DNA of 64,000 bases from Mycolicibacterium poriferae (GTDB taxonomy: Bacteria > Actinomycetota > Actinomycetes > Mycobacteriales > Mycobacteriaceae): contig NZ_AP022570.1 in NCBI RefSeq assembly GCF_010728325.1, forward strand, positions 2,728,001 through 2,792,000, given 5' to 3'. The notes below the pieces were generated by a model. It did not search any database, was not told the origin of the DNA, and saw nothing but the letters and a program-made list of their open reading frames with translations. Shown piece after piece: positions 63,410-64,000 of the stretch (positions are counted from its first letter, which is position 1; each line of letters starts with the position of its first letter). The translations under genes were made by a program, and so were the position numbers.

Positions 63410-64000
<591 letters not shown>

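Overview
The window looks like chromosomal DNA of a fast-growing Mycobacterium (Mycolicibacterium-type). It is very GC-rich, uses GTG starts freely and is packed with 4-nt ATGA/GTGA overlaps. Its gene content follows the M. tuberculosis Rv2780-Rv2855 neighbourhood: mtr, mqo, cobO-cobB-cysG, efpA, proS, rimP-nusA-infB-rbfA, dinF, echA16, pptT-truB, sirR, ribF, rpsO-lppU-pnp-pepR, ald/aldR. The hyp genes and an energy-coupling cobalt/nickel transporter are features of environmental mycobacteria.

Layout. 0-4.7 kb: the end of a secreted lipoprotein, then a cbiMNQO-type Co/Ni transporter split exactly between cbiQ and cbiO by an IS110-family element. 4.7-8.3 kb: a TrcRS-like two-component system, a DoxX protein and an orphan SigH-like sigma factor. 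The last two share a palindrome at the same distance from their starts. 8.3-18.2 kb: mtr and a lysophospholipase-like hydrolase, divergent from mqo, followed by an acetyltransferase, chelatase, cobO, cobB, cysG run (corrin and siroheme). 18.2-30.7 kb: efpA, proS, two small reverse-strand genes, then the rimP-nusA-ylxR-infB-rbfA-nrnA-dinF information-processing operon. infB carries an apparent frameshift.

30.7-39.4 kb is an accessory block in the place where M. tuberculosis has ugpABCE. It holds a methyltransferase/MerR pair, an ABC importer, a LacI regulator and a three-gene catabolic operon of unknown substrate. Two matching LacI-type palindromes tie the importer and the operon together. 39.4-54.2 kb returns to core genes, with a KstR-type operator at 43.5 kb, RNA hairpins ahead of rpsO and pnp, and a class A beta-lactamase after pepR. 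54.2-56.6 kb is an IS5-family element with perfect 20-bp terminal inverted repeats that contains an intact tnpB. 56.6-64 kb holds small conserved genes, ald/aldR and divergent hypBA and hypFCD (NiFe-hydrogenase maturation), with hypD cut by the window end.

The most distinctive structural theme is tandem repetition at gene 3' ends. At cobO-cobB and hypB the repeat units form chains of tiny ORFs whose stops touch the next start; at efpA the stop codon itself is multiplied; a GC-rich array separates ribF from rpsO. I saw no rRNA, tRNA, CRISPR array or prophage.
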